From positions 1 through 14,111 of the forward strand of contig CAIVYV010000034.1 in assembly GCA_903910215.1 (NCBI GenBank): a stretch of DNA of 14,111 nucleotides, given 5' to 3'. This document shows positions 1 through 6,690 of this stretch, piece after piece. The position numbers and the translations under genes were made by a program. Every line of letters begins with the position of its first letter. Position 1 is the first letter of the stretch. Under the pieces are notes generated by a model. The model was not told the origin of the DNA and searched no databases. It saw only the letters and a list, made by a program, of their open reading frames with translations. Source of the DNA: an uncultured Pseudomonadota bacterium (GTDB lineage: Bacteria; Pseudomonadota; Gammaproteobacteria; Steroidobacterales; Steroidobacteraceae).

Positions 1-1052
1 ACGATGTATTCCTTGCCCTCGAGGCGCAGTTTTCCGGCCTCTTTGGCACCCTGCTCGCCCTTGAGCGCGATGTAGTCCTCGAATCCAATCACTTCAGCGC
101 GGATGAATCCCCGTTCGAAATCGGTGTGAATGACACCCGCCGCCTGCGGTGCTGTCGCACCCTTTTTGACGGTCCAGGCGCGCACTTCTTTGACGCCCGC
201 CGTGAAATACGTTTGCAGCCCAAGCAAGGTGTAACCCGCACGAATGACACGATTGAGACCGGGCTCTTCGAGACCGAGATCTTTGAGGAAGTCGGCACGG
301 TCCGCATCATCCAACTGAGAGATCTCCGCCTCGATCGCAGCGCACACCGGCACGACTTGCGAACCCTCGCGGGTCGCGAGCGCCTCGACGGCGGCCAGCA
401 TCGGGTTATTGGTAAAACCACTCTCCTGCACGTTGGCGACATACAGCACTGGCTTATAGGTCATCAGCTGGAGCTCACGCACGATCGGCCGCTCGGTTTC
501 ATCGAGCTCGACGGCGCGCGCTGGCACACCTTCATTGAGCGCATCGCGGACTCGCTTGATGATGTCGCGCGCCTTCATGGCTTCTTTGTCCTGCGCCTTG
601 GCCGCCTTCTCGGCGCGCTGCAGCGCTTTTTCGACCGTCTCGAGATCGGCGAGCGCAAGCTCAGTGTTGATCGTCTCGATGTCGGCCAGCGGATCGACTT
701 TGCCTGAAACGTGGATCACATCGTCGTTGACGAAGCAGCGCACCACATGGGTGATCGCATCGACCTCACGAATGTTGGCGAGAAACTTATTGCCGAGTCC
801 CTCGCCCGTGGAAGCGCCTTTGACAATGCCTGCAATATCGACGAACTCCACCGTCGTCGGTACCACACGCTCGGGCTTCACGATGGCAGCCAATTGATCG
901 AGCCGCGGGTCAGGCACCGGGACGATGCCGACGTTGGGATCGATGGTGCAAAACGGATAGTTCTCCGCCGCAATCGCTGAGCGCGTCAGCGCGTTGAAGA
1001 GAGTGGACTTGCCCACGTTCGGCAGTCCAACAATTCCGCATTTGATTCCCAT
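1..1052 (-). CDS. ychF: Ribosome-binding ATPase YchF (Obg-family), C-terminus cut by window edge
   Basis: Translating the minus strand from the ATG at 1052 gives 350 codons running off the left edge. The P-loop GLPNVGKST lies at residues 9-17. It is followed by the family's NYPFCTIDPNVG stretch and by VDIAGIVKGAS (switch II/G3 region). The non-canonical nucleotide-specificity motif is NVQE at residues 207-210, replacing the NKxD of true GTPases; in this family that goes with ATP preference. The C-terminal TGS domain is recognisable from KKGATAPQAAG and HTDFERGFIRAEV to LEGKEYIV. The E. coli protein has 363 residues, so only about a dozen are missing. YchF binds ribosomes and hydrolyses ATP, and has been linked to translation and stress responses. 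The start lies 15 nt after the pth stop with a weak GGGA upstream, so it is probably cotranscribed with pth. Identification is from remembered family sequence and is very secure. Confidence 0.97.
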   Translation of the reverse strand, partial: MGIKCGIVGLPNVGKSTLFNALTRSAIAAENYPFCTIDPNVGIVPVPDPRLDQLAAIVKPERVVPTTVEFVDIAGIVKGASTGEGLGNKFLANIREVDAITHVVRCFVNDDVIHVSGKVDPLADIETINTELALADLETVEKALQRAEKAAKAQDKEAMKARDIIKRVRDALNEGVPARAVELDETERPIVRELQLMTYKPVLYVANVQESGFTNNPMLAAVEALATREGSQVVPVCAAIEAEISQLDDADRADFLKDLGLEEPGLNRVIRAGYTLLGLQTYFTAGVKEVRAWTVKKGATAPQAAGVIHTDFERGFIRAEVIGFEDYIALKGEQGAKEAGKLRLEGKEYI

Positions 1053-1067
1053 GAGTGTGTTCCCGTA

Positions 1068-1661
1068 TCAATTCGTGGTGTGAAGACGAGTCATCGCCTT
1101 CTCGCCGCCCTGCTCGAGCAGCAGCGGCAGAACATCGGCCGCCTTACCGATGGCGTTCTCAATCGCGTGTTCGTCGGTAGCCGAGGCGCGCTGCAATACA
1201 TAGTCGAGCACGAGATCCTTGTGCCCTGGATGTCCGATACCGAGGCGCAACCGCCAAAAATCGGCACCGATGGCAGCAATCGTGTCGCGCAATCCGTTAT
1301 GCCCACCGTGGCCACCGGCGAGTTTCAGTCGTACCGTGCCCGCTGCCAAGTCGAGCTCATCGTGAGCGACCAGAATCGAGCCCGGCGAAATCTTGTAAAA
1401 ATGACTCACCGACGCAATCGACCCACCGCTGCGATTCATGAACGTGGTTGGCTTCAACAACCACAGCTCCTGTCTCGACCCCGCGACCATCAAACTGATA
1501 CGCGCGAGCTCACCTTGGTGCTTGGATTCCGCACGAAACGAACCGCCGTGACGACGCGCCAGCTCATCGACGAACCAGAAGCCCGCGTTGTGACGCGTGC
1601 GAGTGTATTTCTCACCCGGGTTACCCAAACCCACGACCAACATGATCAATTGCGCGCCCAC
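1068..1661 (-). CDS. pth: Peptidyl-tRNA hydrolase
   Basis: This cytosolic enzyme cleaves the ester bond of peptidyl-tRNAs that drop off ribosomes, so that tRNAs are recycled. The 197-residue product matches the usual length (E. coli 194). The N-terminus carries VVGLGNPG and RHNAG, placing the conserved Asn at 14 and the catalytic His at 24. KPTTFMNRSG (Asn76), VAHDELDL (Asp101) and GGHGGHNGLRD (His121, Asn122) complete the active-site set. I chose the GTG at 1661, which has GAGGAG 5 nt upstream. The in-frame ATG at 1643 (MLVVGLG) fits E. coli length about as well but has no ribosome binding site. An intrinsic terminator lies just upstream, between rplY and this gene, so expression needs readthrough or a promoter I did not identify. 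ychF follows after 15 nt. The adjacent pair pth-ychF is common in proteobacteria. Confidence 0.97.
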   Translation of the reverse strand: MGAQLIMLVVGLGNPGEKYTRTRHNAGFWFVDELARRHGGSFRAESKHQGELARISLMVAGSRQELWLLKPTTFMNRSGGSIASVSHFYKISPGSILVAHDELDLAAGTVRLKLAGGHGGHNGLRDTIAAIGADFWRLRLGIGHPGHKDLVLDYVLQRASATDEHAIENAIGKAADVLPLLLEQGGEKAMTRLHTTN

Positions 1662-1666
1662 TCGAG

Positions 1667-1672
1667 CTCCTC
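1667..1672 (-). promoter_or_regulatory. Ribosome binding site of pth
   Basis: GAGGAG on the minus strand, 5 nt before the GTG at 1661. It decides the GTG start over the ATG at 1643. It directly follows the T-run of the rplY terminator, so only readthrough or internally initiated transcripts contain it. Confidence 0.7.
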
Positions 1673-1703
1673 AAAAACGGAGGCCGCCACGTGGGCGGCC
1701 TCC
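1673..1703 (-). terminator. Rho-independent terminator between rplY and pth
   Basis: On the minus strand, 22 nt after the rplY stop, a perfect 10-bp inverted repeat GGAGGCCGCC / GGCGGCCTCC (1694-1703 and 1679-1688) encloses a 5-nt loop and is followed by a G and five T residues (1677-1673). On the plus strand no T-run follows, so it works in the minus direction only. It ends the rplY-side transcript, at least partly. The pth ribosome binding site begins at the next base, so pth and ychF must depend on readthrough or another promoter. Confidence 0.85.
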
Positions 1704-1725
1704 ATCAGAAAAAAACACCGCGAAA

Positions 1726-2394
1726 TTATTTCTTCGCAGGTTCCTTCTTAGCCTCTTCCTTCTTGGCATCAGCCGCAGGTGCCGCAGCTTCCGCGGTCGG
1801 AGCCGCTTCCGGCTCTTCGGCGCGCGGGCTGTGGATCGAGACTACAACCTGATCCTTACCCTGGACCACCAATGTCGCCACGACACCCGCGGGCAGCGAG
1901 ATATCCGAGACGTACTTGGTGTCGTTGAGCTTCATCTCCGACAGATCGAGAACGAGCTCTTCCGGCAGATCCTTCGCGAGACACTGCACTTCGATATCAG
2001 CCAAGCGGTGCGAGACGATACCACCCTGGGTTTTGACGCCCGGAGCAACCGACTCTCCCTTGAAGTGGATCGGCAAGCGCAAACGGATCTTCTCGTTATC
2101 GAGAACGCGCTGCAGGTCGAGATGCAGAACCTGGTTCTTCGCAGGATGCATCTGCAAATCTTTGACCACGACCGGGTGCACCTTGCCGCCGACATTGATA
2201 CCGACGATCGTCGAGTAGAACTTTTCGTTCTCGATCAGCGTCAGCAGCTTTTCGTGATTAAAGGACAGCGACTGCGGCTGATCCTTGCCGCCGTAAAGGA
2301 TCGCGGGGACTCGGCCAGCATGACGGAGGCGGCGGCTCGCACCTTTGCCCTCGTCATTGCGGGCTTCCGCCGCAAGTTCGAAAGAGATCTTCAT
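1726..2394 (-). CDS. rplY: 50S ribosomal protein bL25, long CTC-type form
   Basis: Ribosomal protein that binds 5S rRNA in the large subunit. From the ATG at 2394 it has 222 residues: an N-terminal L25 domain (about 1-95, with GKGASRRLRHAGRVPAILYGG), a second beta-rich domain (about 96-185) and an Ala/Glu/Lys-rich tail ending KKEEAKKEPAKK. The two-domain form is the CTC/TL5 type. E. coli has only the first domain (94 residues), while many other gammaproteobacteria have the long form. The start is supported by AGGAG 9 nt upstream and by alignment with L25 N-termini; a longer reading from 2448 would add 18 residues, MSPFWSRN onward, that do not look like the family and would overlap the end of prs. 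The gene lies 50 nt after prs and is followed by an intrinsic terminator. Confidence 0.96.
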   Translation of the reverse strand: MKISFELAAEARNDEGKGASRRLRHAGRVPAILYGGKDQPQSLSFNHEKLLTLIENEKFYSTIVGINVGGKVHPVVVKDLQMHPAKNQVLHLDLQRVLDNEKIRLRLPIHFKGESVAPGVKTQGGIVSHRLADIEVQCLAKDLPEELVLDLSEMKLNDTKYVSDISLPAGVVATLVVQGKDQVVVSIHSPRAEEPEAAPTAEAAAPAADAKKEEAKKEPAKK

Positions 2395-2403
2395 GATATT
2401 CAA

Positions 2404-2408
2404 CTCCT
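2404..2408 (-). promoter_or_regulatory. Ribosome binding site of rplY
   Basis: AGGAG on the minus strand, 9 nt before the ATG at 2394. It supports that start against the upstream in-frame ATG at 2448. Confidence 0.75.
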
Positions 2409-2444
2409 GATTTAACGTTATTCCGTTCCGCGACCAGAACGGAC

Positions 2445-3398
2445 TCAATCGACGTACAACGAACTGACCGACTCTTCGTCGCGAATTCGTCGTATCGTCT
2501 CACCGAGCAGACCCGCCACCGAAAGCTGGCGAATCCGCGGGCATTTTTGGGCCTCTGCACTCAGAGGAATCGTGTCGGTGACAACCAATTGGTCGAGGCC
2601 CGAGTTGGCGATTCTTTCTACGGCAGGTCCCGACAGAATGGGATGCGTGATGTAGGCCACCACTTTTCGAGCGCCTTCATCCTTGAGCGCCTGCGCAGCG
2701 AGGCACAACGTCCCCGCCGTGTCGACGATGTCGTCGATGAGCACGCAAGTCTTGTCTTTCACCTCGCCGATGATATTCATCACCTTCGATTCGTTCGGTC
2801 GCGGCCGGCGCTTGTCGATGATGGCGAGCTCGACGTCATCGAGCCGCTTAGCCAGCGCGCGAGCACGCACCACACCACCCACATCGGGTGATACCACGAT
2901 CATGTTCTCGTAGCGCTGACGCCAGGCGTCACCGAGCAAGACGGGTGATGCATACACGTTGTCGACCGGGATATCAAAAAAGCCCTGGATCTGCTCCGCG
3001 TGCAAGTCGACGGTGAGCATGCGATCGATGCCTGCACCGACCATCATGTTGGCAACCACCTTGGCCGAGATGGCCGAGCGCGTCGCTCGCGGGCGACGAT
3101 CCTGTCGCGAGTAGCCCATGTACGGGACGACTGCCGTAACGCTTCGGGCGGAACCGCGGCGGCACGCATCCGCCATGATCAGCAGTTCCATCAGGTGATC
3201 GTTGACCGGCGGACAAGTCGGCTGAACTAGAAAAACGTCGCGACCACGCACGTTCTCGATGAGTTCGACGTTGACCTCGGCGTCGCTGAACCGAGAGACC
3301 ATGGCTCGCCCAAGCGGAACCTTCAGGTGACGGGCGATTTCCTGCGCCAGTGCGGGATTGGCATTCCCGGTAAAGAGCGCAAACGTCGGACTGTCCAA
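2445..3398 (-). CDS. prs: Ribose-phosphate pyrophosphokinase (PRPP synthetase)
   Basis: Makes 5-phosphoribosyl-1-pyrophosphate from ribose 5-phosphate and ATP, feeding purine, pyrimidine, NAD, histidine and tryptophan synthesis in the cytosol. The 317-residue product matches E. coli Prs (315) nearly end to end. It has RFSDAEVNVELIENVRG near the N-terminus, the ATP-binding YSRQDRRPR segment, the metal/catalytic region LTVDLHAEQIQGFF, the SPDVGGVVRARA segment and the KRRPRPNE flexible loop. The PRPP-binding motif is CVLIDDIVDTAGT, and the C-terminus is RRIRDEESVSSLYVD. The start is a TTG at 3398 with GGAGG 5 nt upstream. No in-frame ATG or GTG near the N-terminus would give a full domain, so the rare start is well supported. 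The gene begins 35 nt after tRNA-Gln, and rplY follows after 50 nt. Confidence 0.97.
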   Translation of the reverse strand: MDSPTFALFTGNANPALAQEIARHLKVPLGRAMVSRFSDAEVNVELIENVRGRDVFLVQPTCPPVNDHLMELLIMADACRRGSARSVTAVVPYMGYSRQDRRPRATRSAISAKVVANMMVGAGIDRMLTVDLHAEQIQGFFDIPVDNVYASPVLLGDAWRQRYENMIVVSPDVGGVVRARALAKRLDDVELAIIDKRRPRPNESKVMNIIGEVKDKTCVLIDDIVDTAGTLCLAAQALKDEGARKVVAYITHPILSGPAVERIANSGLDQLVVTDTIPLSAEAQKCPRIRQLSVAGLLGETIRRIRDEESVSSLYVD

Positions 3399-3403
3399 GC
3401 GAC

Positions 3404-3408
3404 CCTCC
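3404..3408 (-). promoter_or_regulatory. Ribosome binding site of prs (supports TTG start)
   Basis: A purine-rich GGGGGAGGG run on the minus strand has GGAGG 5 nt before the TTG at 3398. This strong site fits use of a weak TTG start codon for prs. Confidence 0.75.
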
Positions 3409-3433
3409 CCCGATGACGGGGAAACTTATCGAG

Positions 3434-3508
3434 TGGCTGGGGTGGAAGGATTCGAACCTCCGAATGGCGGGATCAAAACCCGCTGCCTTACCACTTGGCG
3501 ACACCCCA
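3434..3508 (-). tRNA. tRNA-Gln (anticodon TTG)
   Basis: A 75-nt tRNA on the minus strand including an encoded CCA. The 7-bp acceptor stem TGGGGTG/CACCCCA is perfect. The D-arm contains CCAAGTGGTAAGG. The anticodon stem GCGGG/CCCGC encloses loop TTTTGAT with anticodon TTG, reading CAA and, by wobble, CAG. The T-arm is GGAGG-TTCGAAT-CCTTC with one G-T pair. It closely resembles the E. coli tRNA-Gln(TTG) sequence as I recall it. It sits inside the ispE-prs operon, with its 5' end 4 nt after the ispE stop and its 3' end 35 nt before prs. It is therefore probably cut out of a polycistronic mRNA by RNase P and 3' nucleases. A tRNA-Gln at this place is known from pseudomonads and xanthomonads. Confidence 0.97.
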
Positions 3509-3512
3509 ACCG

Positions 3513-4379
3513 TTACAAACTCTGCCGAAGCGGCGACTCCGCCAGCCCCTGCACCACATAAGCCCGCCAGACATCCGGCACTCTCGCGGCAACTCGCTCT
3601 GCCTCGGCAGCCGAGGCGAAACGGGCGAAGAGGCAGGACCCGGTACCGGTCAGCCGCGCGGACGCAAACCGACCGAGCCAGTCGAGCGCGGCTGCAACCT
3701 CCGGATAGCGCGTACGCACCACCGGCTCGCAGTCGTTACGACCCCCGGAAGCCAAAAGGGCGGCTATTGTGAGGACGGGGGAATTTCGTGTCAATTCAGG
3801 AGCCTGGAAGACATCCCGGGTGGGGACCGACACCCCGGGGTGAATGACCAGAAACCAGGAATCCGGTAGCTCGAGCGGTGTCAGACGCTCGCCCACCCCC
3901 TCCCCAAGCCCGGAATACCCCCGAACGAACACCGGCACATCCGCCCCGAGGGCAATTCCGATCTCAGCCAAATCGTCTGTGGACAAGCCGGCACCCCAAA
4001 GCGCGTTCAGCACCAAGAGAGTCGTGGCCGCATCAGAGCTGCCGCCGCCGAGACCGCCACCGACAGGAATGTGTTTGCGAATCCGAATCGCAGCACCGGC
4101 TTTGGCGCCCGTGCGCAACTGCAGAGCCCTCGCCGCCCGGACACATAGATCCTGATCCTCGCCGACAGTACTCAAGGCACCCGCAGCAGCGCCTTCGTAG
4201 TCGAGCCGAACGATTCGACCGTCATCACGCAGATCAAAAGACAACTGATCAGCCAAAGATATGAGCTGAAAAATCGTCTGTAACTCGTGGTAACCATCGG
4301 CGCGTCGACCCGTTACGTGCAGACAAAGATTGAGCTTGGCGGGCGCTGGCCACCAGCGTTTTGGGTTGGCGGCGATCAT
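3513..4379 (-). CDS. ispE: 4-diphosphocytidyl-2-C-methyl-D-erythritol kinase
   Basis: Fourth-step enzyme of the MEP isoprenoid pathway: ATP-dependent phosphorylation of CDP-methylerythritol in the cytosol. The product has 288 residues (E. coli 283) with the GHMP-kinase layout. PAPAKLNL includes the conserved Lys15, and GRRADGYHELQT follows at about 25-35. The glycine-rich ATP loop PVGGGLGGGSSDAA lies at 105-118. GADVPVF contains the catalytic Asp147, and RLTGTGSCLF near 242-251 is the third GHMP motif. The ATG at 4379 overlaps the lolB stop as ATGA, suggesting translational coupling. The TAA stop lies only 4 nt from the 5' end of tRNA-Gln. Nothing needed for activity appears to be missing. 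Confidence 0.97.
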   Translation of the reverse strand: MIAANPKRWWPAPAKLNLCLHVTGRRADGYHELQTIFQLISLADQLSFDLRDDGRIVRLDYEGAAAGALSTVGEDQDLCVRAARALQLRTGAKAGAAIRIRKHIPVGGGLGGGSSDAATTLLVLNALWGAGLSTDDLAEIGIALGADVPVFVRGYSGLGEGVGERLTPLELPDSWFLVIHPGVSVPTRDVFQAPELTRNSPVLTIAALLASGGRNDCEPVVRTRYPEVAAALDWLGRFASARLTGTGSCLFARFASAAEAERVAARVPDVWRAYVVQGLAESPLRQSL

Positions 4380-4963
4380 GGCCCGAGCGACTCCCAGCTA
4401 TCGATGAACATCCGCACGCGCACATCGGACGATTCCAATTGCAACCGACGCGGCAACTCGAAGCGGGCGCCGGGGACAGGTGCATAGTCCAGATACCGAA
4501 TTGACCATCCCTGCTGCTGCAAAGAGTGCAAGCGATCCGCGATGATCTCGACCGATTGAACTTCGAGCGATGGGTCGGGGACACCCAAAGCCCAATACCT
4601 GACCGACGCGATCGGCAGAGCAACGCCAAGTCGACGTTCGAGATCAGCGAGCGCCTGGTCGGATCGGGTTGAGTCGAAGAACCACTCCGAAGCCCCCATA
4701 CCGAGCGGCCCCTCCAGCCCAAGGCGCAGTCCATCGCCGCGCTGACGCCAGCGAACAACCGCTACCACGCTCTGCTCACCGCGCAAAATCGACACTTTCC
4801 CGCGCAGGTCAAAGCGCGCCCACGATTGCAACACGGCTTGACGCGCGGCCCACTCCACCGGCAGATCGGCCGCCGGCAGCGACAAGCGAGGAACGCTGAC
4901 GCATGCGGTCAAAGACGACAGGATGAGAATGGCGAAGCATCGCCACGGCGAGATACGACGCAC
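4376..4963 (-). CDS. lolB: Outer-membrane lipoprotein localisation factor LolB
   Basis: LolB receives lipoproteins from periplasmic LolA and inserts them into the outer membrane. The 195-residue product begins with a short lipoprotein signal peptide (basic RR, then FAILILSSLTAC). Its lipobox Cys is residue 21 and is followed by Val rather than Asp, as expected for outer-membrane retention. LRGKVSI, the GPLG turn, RYWALGVPDP and the C-terminal RLQLESSDVRVRMFIDSW fit the family. The stretch between GPLG and RYWALG is about 12 residues shorter than in E. coli, so a beta-hairpin may be trimmed. The start is a GTG directly after the TAA of the upstream TPR gene, with AGG 3 nt before it inside that gene's end; no other start fits the signal peptide. 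ispE overlaps the stop by 4 nt. Confidence 0.92.
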   Translation of the reverse strand: MRRISPWRCFAILILSSLTACVSVPRLSLPAADLPVEWAARQAVLQSWARFDLRGKVSILRGEQSVVAVVRWRQRGDGLRLGLEGPLGMGASEWFFDSTRSDQALADLERRLGVALPIASVRYWALGVPDPSLEVQSVEIIADRLHSLQQQGWSIRYLDYAPVPGARFELPRRLQLESSDVRVRMFIDSWESLGP

Positions 4964-6628
4964 TTACCTGCGCTCGGCAAATCGCTCGATGACTTCGCGC
5001 AGCGGCTTCGACTCCGGGGAAAACAACAGTGCCTGCGCCCAGACTCGCTGCGCGGCAGCACGATCACCACTCGCCCACAGAGCCTCACCCCAATGCGCTG
5101 CGATCTCCGCTTCTTTGGACAGTCGCCACGCGCGCTCGAGCAAGGGCAGCGCATCCTGCGTTTTACCGCGACGAAACAGCACCCAACCCAGACTGTCGAG
5201 GTAGGCTGCGTTGTCCGGTCGTTGATCGAGTGCCGCTCGAATCAATCGCTCGGCGCGAGTCAACTGACGCTTCCGATCGGCAAGCGTGTAACCGAGAGCG
5301 TTCATGACGTTCGCCTCGTCGGGCCGCTGCTGCAGCAATCCCTCGAATACACGAATGCCTGCTGCGGTGCGGCCCATCCCATCGAGGAGCACCGCCTTGT
5401 GATACAGCAACTCAGGATGGTCGGGGTGACGTTGCAAAGCACTCTCGATGCTGTCGATCGCCTCGTCACCGAAGCCTGCCTCCGCCAAGGCGCGAGAACG
5501 AGCGATCTCGATTTCGATCGTATTGTTACGCGCCGGGTGTTTAAGCGCATCGAACAACGCCAAAGCATCGTCATGCCGACCTTGCGCGAAGAGCAAGCGT
5601 GCCGCGCGCACCCGCGGTGGCAGCCCCGCACCCGCAGTACTGAGCTGCAAATACGCCTTCAAGGCCGAATCGGTCCGGCCCTGTCGCTCAGCGATCACCG
5701 CGAGGTAATACAAAGATTCGGCGGAGCCCCGATCAGCACGCAACCGCTCGCTGAATAAACGCTCCGCCTCCGTTAACTCGCCCTGCGACAGCGCGAGCAG
5801 CGCGAGTCGTCGCTCCGCTTCACGACGAAATGGCGTATCTGGTGACGCATCATCGGCCGTGGCTATTTTTTGGAGTGCAGCACGAGCCTCATCGAGACGA
5901 TCCAGCGTGATCCAGGTCTCGATTTGCGCGAACCGATGATTGACCGGATCACCCTGAGCGACGAGGGACGCCTCCTCCAGCGCGGTGGTCTCTTCACCGA
6001 GTGCGGCTGCGGCGGCAGCGGCCAATCGAATGGTTCGTACATCGCGACCAGCGCCACGGGTGCGCGCAAGCGAGATCAGCGAGGCACAGGCTGCAAGATC
6101 GTCCGAGTTACAAGCCATGCGCCCGAGTGTGGCGATCGCCTGCGGTGTGAGGGTCTCGCGATCGAGCAGCGAGCCGAAGATACGCCATGCGGCGGGTGCG
6201 AGCGGTCCTTCGGACAAGGGCGGCAGGATGTCGGCCAAGGCACGCCCGGGCTCGACGTCCGGCTTGGCGAGCAGAGATGCGTAGATTTCACGCGCTTCGG
6301 GAATCTTCCACGCCTGTAACGCGACCATACCGACGCGCTGGAGTGCCTCGGGATTCTCAGGGTCGAGCGACCACAAACGCGCTGCCATTTGCCAAGCGGC
6401 CGGGATGTGATGACAAGCCATCGCAATATCGAGCGCGCGGTCGGTGCGCCGCGGATCTCGATCGGCTGAAGCCTCGAGCACCAGCGACTCGACCGTCGCC
6501 CGACAATCGGGCTGCTTTGAGGTGGAGGGCTCGCCTCGCGCAGGGTCACTAGGCTCGGCCGACGCAAACACAGCCCCGGCCAGCAACCAGAGCACCGCAA
6601 CCCAAATCAAGCAGCGCGACCCAATCAT
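4964..6628 (-). CDS. Secreted tetratricopeptide-repeat protein (PA4667-like, next to lolB)
   Basis: From the ATG at 6628 the protein has 554 residues: a Sec signal peptide (MIGSRC, hydrophobic LIWVAVLWLLAGAVF, then ASA before EP) and a body made of degenerate helical repeats. Clear TPR-type units occur at roughly residues 270-335, 340-400 and 400-520 of the longer reading. The best conserved is near the C-terminus (NALGYTLADR, then YLDSLGWVLFRRGK and ALPLLERAW). There is no lipobox, so the mature protein is probably periplasmic or loosely attached to the envelope. Genes of this type precede lolB in Pseudomonas (PA4667) and relatives; their role is unsettled, and scaffolding is only a guess. 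A GTG at 6652 would add eight residues and has a weak GAGAG upstream. I prefer the ATG because it starts a cleaner signal peptide and a TATAGT promoter-like box lies between the two. lolB follows with no gap. Confidence 0.85.
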   Translation of the reverse strand: MIGSRCLIWVAVLWLLAGAVFASAEPSDPARGEPSTSKQPDCRATVESLVLEASADRDPRRTDRALDIAMACHHIPAAWQMAARLWSLDPENPEALQRVGMVALQAWKIPEAREIYASLLAKPDVEPGRALADILPPLSEGPLAPAAWRIFGSLLDRETLTPQAIATLGRMACNSDDLAACASLISLARTRGAGRDVRTIRLAAAAAAALGEETTALEEASLVAQGDPVNHRFAQIETWITLDRLDEARAALQKIATADDASPDTPFRREAERRLALLALSQGELTEAERLFSERLRADRGSAESLYYLAVIAERQGRTDSALKAYLQLSTAGAGLPPRVRAARLLFAQGRHDDALALFDALKHPARNNTIEIEIARSRALAEAGFGDEAIDSIESALQRHPDHPELLYHKAVLLDGMGRTAAGIRVFEGLLQQRPDEANVMNALGYTLADRKRQLTRAERLIRAALDQRPDNAAYLDSLGWVLFRRGKTQDALPLLERAWRLSKEAEIAAHWGEALWASGDRAAAQRVWAQALLFSPESKPLREVIERFAERR

Positions 6629-6637
6629 CTTGAAGAC

Positions 6638-6668
6638 ACTATAGCCCGTCACGCTGCTCTCTTGTCAG
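6638..6668 (-). promoter_or_regulatory. Candidate promoter of the TPR-lolB-ispE operon
   Basis: On the minus strand CTGACA (6668-6663) is followed after 19 nt by TATAGT (6643-6638), resembling sigma-70 -35 and -10 boxes with a slightly long spacer. A start point about 7 nt further on would leave only a few nucleotides before the ATG at 6628. This is judged from motif likeness alone. Confidence 0.35.
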
Positions 6669-6690
6669 CAACCTGCTTGTCAGCAACCGG
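6661..6690. repeat. Tandem 15-bp direct repeat in the TPR/prfA divergent region
   Basis: Two adjacent 15-bp units, CTTGTCAGCAACCTG and CTTGTCAGCAACCGG, differ at one position. They lie between the divergent TPR and prfA starts and overlap the candidate -35 box of the TPR operon. They could be a paired protein-binding site or simply a local duplication. Confidence 0.6.

Noticed and set aside
1597..2415. 272-residue plus-strand reading frame opposite rplY
   Set aside because: Antisense to the well-recognised bL25 gene; Arg/Asp-rich shadow with no family likeness.
2423..2442. Inverted repeat CCGTTC / GAACGG with 8-nt loop between prs and rplY, considered as a terminator
   Set aside because: Only a 6-bp stem and no T-run follows on the minus strand. 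At most it is a leader or processing structure in the rplY mRNA.
2974..3504. 176-residue minus-strand reading frame crossing tRNA-Gln and the front of prs
   Set aside because: Its N-terminus is the tRNA read as protein, and the rest is an out-of-frame reading of prs, which has full family conservation.
3358..3772. Two plus-strand reading frames containing GWKDSNLRMAG or GVEGFEPPNGG
   Set aside because: These are the well-known spurious peptides from the antisense strand of a tRNA gene, extended into antisense ispE.
4826..5758. 310-residue plus-strand reading frame
   Set aside because: Entirely antisense to the TPR protein gene, with no domain pattern and low-complexity Arg/Gln-rich composition typical of GC-rich shadow frames.
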